The notes beneath the pieces were generated by a model. The model was not told where the DNA came from and made no database searches. It saw nothing but the letters and a program-made list of their open reading frames with translations. This document shows, piece after piece, positions 36,821 to 41,568 of a DNA stretch of 41,568 nt (the first letter of the stretch is position 1; each line of letters starts with the position of its first letter). The DNA comes from Oscillospiraceae bacterium (GTDB lineage: Bacteria; Bacillota_A; Clostridia; Oscillospirales; Ruminococcaceae): assembly GCA_017829075.1 (NCBI GenBank), contig JAGAJA010000034.1, positions 1 to 41,568 of the forward strand. The letters run 5' to 3'. The position numbers and the translations under genes were made by a program.

Positions 36821-39800
36821 TCATAATTTCGGCTTCTTCTGCGGCTTCGACTTCTCTATTTCGGGAGCTTCTTCCGCAGGAACATTTTTCTCTGCGAATT
36901 TTTCTTCATAAGCATTTGCCATATTATCAAGGCTTTCACCGCCGTTTACCATATCACAGGCTTCTCGGATAATTTCGGGCGGTATATTCAGCTTCAGAGC
37001 CTTATCTGAAACAGCTTCAAGCTCCGCCGCATTATCGGATATACCCTGCAAGGTCTGCGGGAGCGTATCGAGAAAACGGCTCTGCTGAATTTCAAGCGGT
37101 ATGAAGTCTTTCAGCGGCTTAAATCCTACGCTGTCAACGTAATATGCTGTATCGTCAAGCACTACCACGTCAGAAACGCTTAACGAATGCCCCTTGAAAT
37201 CTTCGGGACGTTCCTGATTAAAAACATAGAACGCTGACTCCAGCTTTTCACCTGTGCTTTTGCCGCTTAACATCGAAACGTCAGCTTCATACATCTTGTC
37301 ATAAGGCTTGAAATCGGGCTTCAAACCTGCCTTTAACAGCCTTTCATAAGGCTCAAACCTTACGTCACGGGTTTCATCAACTCGTCGTATCTGATAGATT
37401 TCAAAGGTCTTGACGGGTGCTTCAATCTTCGGAGGATTGATAAGATTTGCAAGCCTGCTGTTGCATTTCTCATAATCTCCCTTTGCCATAACCTTTCCTA
37501 TCGCATAGGTATCATCGCTGTTTTTCACATACTCCTGCAAGATGTGCGTATCGGGCGATTTCTTATCGGGGTTAGGAGTAATGCGGTATGTCACAGCAGG
37601 AAGCTCCTTTGTCTGACTTCTGTAAATCTCTGCTGATTTCTCATCAAGGGTCTGCGGATGAACAAATTCACACTTAACTGTACTCTGCTTGCTTTTATAA
37701 ATATCAAGCAGAGCCTTTTTAGCTTCTGCAATAGTAGCAATACCCGACTTTGCAACTGTTACAAGTCCGTCTGCACTTATTGTTGCTACCGCAAATTTGC
37801 GGTCAGGGTTTTGACGGACAGCGTAATACTCAACAGGCTTCGGTTTTATCCCTGCTTCCTGTTTTCTCTGTTCCAGCTTGTCCTTTGCTGACTTATATGC
37901 TTCGCTGTTTTCCTTTGAATAGGTCTTTTCGTTCAGCAGGTCATAGTCCTTTCTGGAAACGTCCATCTGCCCTGTTCTGCCATCTGTATCAACATAGGAA
38001 CAATTTATCTGAGTAACCTTTGCATAAAAATCCTTGGCACTTAAACCGGACATTTTTTGCTCACGATCATAGGCTGCATTATCAAGCCAGCCTATACCGT
38101 CAACAAAGAATTCATTTACAGATGAATTATAGTATTTTGTCTCAGGAATACCACGATAATCGTCACGCAGCTCTACTCGCTCAACAGGCAACAGAAACTT
38201 ATCCTTACACACATCAGGTAATTCAGACTGTTCAACAGTCTTTTCCAATGCTTTTATCTGCACCTGTGCTTCTGTAATGAAGCCATCCAGCACAGTAGGG
38301 TGCGTATGGAATACGGGAGGATACCTGTTTTCGGGAATATCGAAGCTCTTTGCCCATTCCTTATTATTTGCAGAAATCCGTCCGTCGTAATCGTGACGAA
38401 CAACATATTCTGCGAGGATTCTGTTTACTTTTTCTGCTCCGTGTTCCTCAATAACCGTTGCAGCAGCCTGCTTCAAGTTATATCGGTACAACTCATAATT
38501 GCTATCCGAAATCGCCTTGTCAATATCAGCCGCTATATCTTCAGGACTTTTGGGCACAGGCTTCGGTACAGGAGCTTTGTCCTCAAGCGGATCAGCAGTC
38601 TGCTCCTTGCTCTTTGAATAGCTTTCCTTGACCTTTGCAACAGCCGCTTCGTACTTTTCCTTATCAGCCTTGTTAATGGTAATTGTGGTAACAGTGCCTT
38701 TTTTAAGACCGCTGAATTTTACACCGTCCTCGTCAAGCTGTTTTGCAATGTTCAGAGCATGACGGGTTTTGAGTTTTGTAATATATTCAAGCTGACCCTT
38801 TTCGCCTAACTCATCATACGGAGTATTGCCTATAACATTTGGATTATCAGTTGCAGGCTTCGTATTTGTCGGCTCATTGGCAGGTGTTTTCGGCTGTGGT
38901 TCAGCAGGCTGTTCATTATTCTTAGAATAGCTTGCTTTAACCTTTGCAACCGCTGCCTCATATTTCGGAACATCAACCTTGTTAATGGTTATAGTTGTTG
39001 TCCAGCCTTTTTTTATTCCGCTGAATTTCACACCGTCCTCTTCAAGCTGTTTTGCAATGTTCAGAGCGTGACGAGTTTTAAGGTCTTTGAAATATTCAAG
39101 CTGTCCCTTGCTGCCTAACTCATTAAACGGAGTATTGCCTATAACATTTGGATTATCAGTTGCAGGCTTCGTATTTGTCGGCTCATTGGCAGGTGTTTTC
39201 GGCTGTGGTTCAGCAGGCTGTTCATTATTCTTCGAATAACTTGCTTTAACCTTTGCAACCGCCGCTTCATATTTTGGAACATCAGCCTTGTTAATAGTTA
39301 TAGTTGTTGTCCAGCCTTTTTTAAGTCCGCTGAATTTCACACCGTCCTCTTCAAGTTGTTTTGCAATGCTCAGAGCATGACGAGTTTTGAGCTTCGGATA
39401 ATACTGTAATTCGTTCTTATTGCCAAGATCATCATAAGGCGTGTTACCGATAACATTCGGATTTTTGCTTACGGGTTCGGCTGTTCTGTCAACATTGCCA
39501 CGCTGGGACTTTTCAAATTCAAGCTGTGCCGTGTACTGAAATTCAGACAAATACAGCTTTGCTGTTTCGGGAGCGTTTTCAATATCTTCTCGTCTTTCAG
39601 CACGAACACCTTCAACATATACATCCAAATCCTTATCCCACATTTCAAGGGCAATTTCCTTTGAAACAGGTATCAGCTCGCTGTTCTGCTCACGAACAAC
39701 ATCGGGACTCGGCTCTTTTTCGATACCGAAATATCCCTCAAAATTTTCAATTTCGGAGCGTGACTCTGCCATTCCCTCCGTATTATCAGGATAAAGAAGA

Positions 39801-41050
39801 TATACCGCTTCACCTCTGTCATAGGCTTCAAGAGCAGCTTCCTTTGTGTCAATCGGCGTCATATATGTAAAGTCATAACCGTAGCTGTCACGCTGTCTTT
39901 GAATTTCTTCCATATCCGTTACAAGCTGTACCGTATCGGATATATTTTCGTGATTGCCTGCAAAATCAAGAATTTTGTCGGTATCCTCCTTTGAGAAATT
40001 CACACCTCTGTCGGCACAATCTTCAATAAGAAACTCCGCTTTCTGAATATTGTTCAGCTCTGTGTCAGCCAGCTTTTCGTCCATTGTAAGATTACGTTTC
40101 TGCAATTTCAGTACCTCCGATTCAATTTCAGAAGAAATCTTCTTCGCCGCTTCCTGTATTTCCTGCAATGCACTTTTAAGCTGTTCAAGCTGTTTTCCGT
40201 CACTCCAAGAAGCTATGTAAGGAAAAGAATATTCCGATGTATCAATGCCGAACCGTTCCGCTACCATAAAGGCAACGGATTCAGCCTGAACCTCTTTTTC
40301 ATTTCGGGGAGATTTGTTCGTTACAATATCCTTTGCAGGGTCGTGCAAGAGATTATGTGCAGCTTCGTGAAAGGCAGTTTTCAAGGTCTGTGCGTCGCTC
40401 ATACCGCTTTTGATTACAATTTCATTGTTAGTGGCGCTGTAATATCCCTTTGCACCGCCCTTGATGTCCTTGAACTCAATGTCAATGCCAGTAACCTTTT
40501 TGAGAGCCGCAAAAACAGCTTCTTTTCTTGCACTGTCTATATCCCCTGTCAGTTCAGTAACAGGGTCGGGAAGCTCCTTGCCACTTGTCTGCGAAACATC
40601 GAAAACATAGACTTTCTTGAACGCAAGTCCTGTCATCGGCTTTTCAACCGTTTCCATTTTCTCTGTTCCGTCGGGATTATATAACTGATTGCCGAACTCA
40701 TCAACGGCGGGACGTTCCGTTTCAAGCACCTGGTTTGTCTTGTATGCAACAGGTGCAAGAATTTCAATGCCTGTCTGACCTCGTTCAACCTGTCTGCCAA
40801 GCTGTTTCCACTTCCCGTATGCCGCTACAAGAGTAGCGTCGGGACGCTGTAAATTTATAAGGAGCGTATTTCTTGCAGAATAGTCGGTGAACTTTGAAGC
40901 GAATTTCAGATATTCCTTGTACTTTTCGGACTGAAATACCGCTTTGACACCCTCGTCGATACGTTCTATCATTTCGTCCATTTCCGCCTGTTTCTGTGCG
41001 TTATAGGCGGCTCTTTCTTCGGGGGTGTATTCTTTTCTTGTGTATGCCAT
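36821..41050 (-). CDS. Giant ArdC/zincin-type element protein with YodL-like C-terminus
   Basis: 1409 aa. Order: an N-terminal ArdC-like ssDNA-binding region (about 1-155; YSARNTLLINLQRPDATLVA, GIEILAPV); a zincin metallopeptidase site HEAAH (228-232), with a downstream Glu-rich AESVAFMVAERFGI; an acidic middle; three tandem 103-aa repeats; then a region ending in a YodL-like domain (FEIYQIRRVDETRDVRFEPY, FKGHSLSVSDVVVL). ArdC-type proteins protect incoming DNA from restriction in other elements. Start ATG at 41050 with GGAGG 7 nt upstream. It lies between the helicase/methylase tail and the 77-aa gene, the usual conjugative-element order. Confidence 0.88.
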   Translation of the reverse strand: MAYTRKEYTPEERAAYNAQKQAEMDEMIERIDEGVKAVFQSEKYKEYLKFASKFTDYSARNTLLINLQRPDATLVAAYGKWKQLGRQVERGQTGIEILAPVAYKTNQVLETERPAVDEFGNQLYNPDGTEKMETVEKPMTGLAFKKVYVFDVSQTSGKELPDPVTELTGDIDSARKEAVFAALKKVTGIDIEFKDIKGGAKGYYSATNNEIVIKSGMSDAQTLKTAFHEAAHNLLHDPAKDIVTNKSPRNEKEVQAESVAFMVAERFGIDTSEYSFPYIASWSDGKQLEQLKSALQEIQEAAKKISSEIESEVLKLQKRNLTMDEKLADTELNNIQKAEFLIEDCADRGVNFSKEDTDKILDFAGNHENISDTVQLVTDMEEIQRQRDSYGYDFTYMTPIDTKEAALEAYDRGEAVYLLYPDNTEGMAESRSEIENFEGYFGIEKEPSPDVVREQNSELIPVSKEIALEMWDKDLDVYVEGVRAERREDIENAPETAKLYLSEFQYTAQLEFEKSQRGNVDRTAEPVSKNPNVIGNTPYDDLGNKNELQYYPKLKTRHALSIAKQLEEDGVKFSGLKKGWTTTITINKADVPKYEAAVAKVKASYSKNNEQPAEPQPKTPANEPTNTKPATDNPNVIGNTPFNELGSKGQLEYFKDLKTRHALNIAKQLEEDGVKFSGIKKGWTTTITINKVDVPKYEAAVAKVKASYSKNNEQPAEPQPKTPANEPTNTKPATDNPNVIGNTPYDELGEKGQLEYITKLKTRHALNIAKQLDEDGVKFSGLKKGTVTTITINKADKEKYEAAVAKVKESYSKSKEQTADPLEDKAPVPKPVPKSPEDIAADIDKAISDSNYELYRYNLKQAAATVIEEHGAEKVNRILAEYVVRHDYDGRISANNKEWAKSFDIPENRYPPVFHTHPTVLDGFITEAQVQIKALEKTVEQSELPDVCKDKFLLPVERVELRDDYRGIPETKYYNSSVNEFFVDGIGWLDNAAYDREQKMSGLSAKDFYAKVTQINCSYVDTDGRTGQMDVSRKDYDLLNEKTYSKENSEAYKSAKDKLEQRKQEAGIKPKPVEYYAVRQNPDRKFAVATISADGLVTVAKSGIATIAEAKKALLDIYKSKQSTVKCEFVHPQTLDEKSAEIYRSQTKELPAVTYRITPNPDKKSPDTHILQEYVKNSDDTYAIGKVMAKGDYEKCNSRLANLINPPKIEAPVKTFEIYQIRRVDETRDVRFEPYERLLKAGLKPDFKPYDKMYEADVSMLSGKSTGEKLESAFYVFNQERPEDFKGHSLSVSDVVVLDDTAYYVDSVGFKPLKDFIPLEIQQSRFLDTLPQTLQGISDNAAELEAVSDKALKLNIPPEIIREACDMVNGGESLDNMANAYEEKFAEKNVPAEEAPEIEKSKPQKKPKL
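38580..39463 (-). repeat. Three tandem 309-bp coding repeats
   Basis: Units begin at 39463, 39154 and 38845, each exactly 309 bp (103 codons) after the last. Each encodes NPNVIGNTP, then a segment with TRHALNIAKQLEEDGVKFSG, TTITINKAD and YEAAVAKVKASYSK, then a Pro/Gln/Thr linker. Units 1-2 and 2-3 share nearly identical linkers at DNA level, showing recent duplication. The third unit diverges at its end. Confidence 0.9.
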
Positions 41051-41064
41051 AGTTTTACCTCCAA

Positions 41065-41568
41065 TCATCGTTTCATCTTGTTATACACAGGCTTCGGAAT
41101 ATTGTTCTGAGGAACAGGCGGAGTCTGCGGTTTAGGATTTACCTTGTCCGCCGTATATGCGGAAACAGGCATAGCAACCACCACACTTGCGGCTTGTACA
41201 GGCTCATTCTCTGTCGGAATATCCGATACAGGCATAGGCTCATCATCATTTTTGTCTGTACTGAGCTGTGCATTTACATATTCAAGCCGCTTTAATTTTT
41301 CTGCCAGTTCCTCTGCACGTCCGAAAGGCTTTGCAACATTCGCTTTTGCTTCTTCAAGGTCGCTTTTCGCCTTATCAAGATTAGCGGAAAGCTGCTGAAT
41401 TTTCTGATTTATCTGAATACCTGCAAGGTTTTCGATACGGCGGACATTACCCACATTGTTTCCGAGTGAAACCTCGGAGGTGTATTTCAGATTGCCCTGC
41501 AATACCGCAACACAGGGAGTACCGCTGTTGAAGAAATTGCCGTTTGCGGGATTTTTCTCAATGGAAAC
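41065..41568 (-). CDS. C-terminal end of a probable SNF2 helicase/DNA methylase
   Basis: The frame is open to the window edge, so this is the 3' end of a larger gene. The visible 167 residues include NGNFFNSGTPCVAVLQGNLK, LGNNVGNVRRIENLAGIQI, and a coiled coil (LSANLDKAKSDLEEAKANVA) ending in KPFGRAEELAEKLKRLEYVN. These match the tail of the very large helicase/N6-methylase proteins of Firmicutes conjugative elements. A Pro-rich linker and basic end PVYNKMKR follow. A TTG at 41502 should not be taken as its start. It ends 14 nt before the ArdC-type gene. Confidence 0.75.
   Translation of the reverse strand, partial: VSIEKNPANGNFFNSGTPCVAVLQGNLKYTSEVSLGNNVGNVRRIENLAGIQINQKIQQLSANLDKAKSDLEEAKANVAKPFGRAEELAEKLKRLEYVNAQLSTDKNDDEPMPVSDIPTENEPVQAASVVVAMPVSAYTADKVNPKPQTPPVPQNNIPKPVYNKMKR

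Larger units (their letters stand above)
29520..41568. mobile_element. Integrative element (IME or ICE), partial
   Basis: From the serine recombinase to the window edge the genes are those of an integrative mobilizable or conjugative element: recombinase, CHC2 protein, MobC and relaxase, ArdC-type protein, helicase/methylase tail, and small element proteins. Base composition is lower in GC than the flanking chromosome. The right end lies outside the window. No secretion ATPase (VirB4/VirD4) is visible here. The left boundary is set at the recombinase end by convention for this recombinase class. Confidence 0.8.

Noticed and set aside
38580..39463. Regular repeats considered as a CRISPR-like or satellite array
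   Set aside because: The units are 309 bp, in frame and coding; they are protein domain repeats.

Overview
The window looks like a chromosomal segment of a Gram-positive gut anaerobe of the Oscillospiraceae (Ruminococcus-like). This is inferred from three things: the order rpoB-rpoC-rpsL-rpsG-fusA-tuf, near-consensus TTGACA-17-TATAAT promoters with strong AAGGAGG ribosome sites, and a DUF6472-type small protein. By eye the chromosomal part is moderately GC-rich, while the right-hand 12 kb is clearly AT-richer.

Layout. 1-11.2 kb (minus strand): transcription and translation core. rpoB-rpoC are driven from a promoter at 11212-11240. rpsL-rpsG-fusA start from a second promoter embedded in the rpoC terminator, and tuf, cut by the window edge, has its own promoter. 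11.4-17.2 kb (minus): a fructose operon fruR-fruK-fruA-ptsH-ptsI that also holds both general PTS proteins. 17.3-19.6 kb (minus): radA, a 56-aa DUF6472-type protein and an orphan response regulator, overlapping or abutting. 19.7-22.1 kb (plus): a CwlD-like amidase, then a TerY-like vWA protein coupled to a PP2C phosphatase. 22.2-24.9 kb: a sigma-70-family factor with a structured leader, divergent from a solitary radical SAM protein. 24.9-28.3 kb (minus): two closely related solute-binding lipoproteins in tandem, with no permease genes beside them.

28.4-29.5 kb is a decayed IS3-family copy with recognisable inverted ends. Between those ends it also holds a broken small lipoprotein gene. Immediately beside it begins an integrative mobilizable or conjugative element that runs past the right edge. 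Its visible parts are a large serine recombinase, small element proteins (including a 34-aa membrane protein), a CHC2 zinc-finger primase-like protein, a dyad-rich probable oriT, MobC, a MOBP-like relaxase, a 1409-aa ArdC/zincin/YodL-type protein with three 309-bp internal repeats, and the C-terminus of a probable SNF2 helicase/DNA methylase. No type IV secretion genes are visible, so it cannot be classed as IME or ICE from this window.

The most interesting cargo is a very AT-rich two-gene unit at 34.8-36.5 kb: a Hanks-type protein kinase with all main catalytic motifs, followed after 13 nt by an unrecognised protein that faintly resembles DUF2971. It has its own promoter and sits between element backbone genes. 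It is a candidate anti-phage or toxin-like module.
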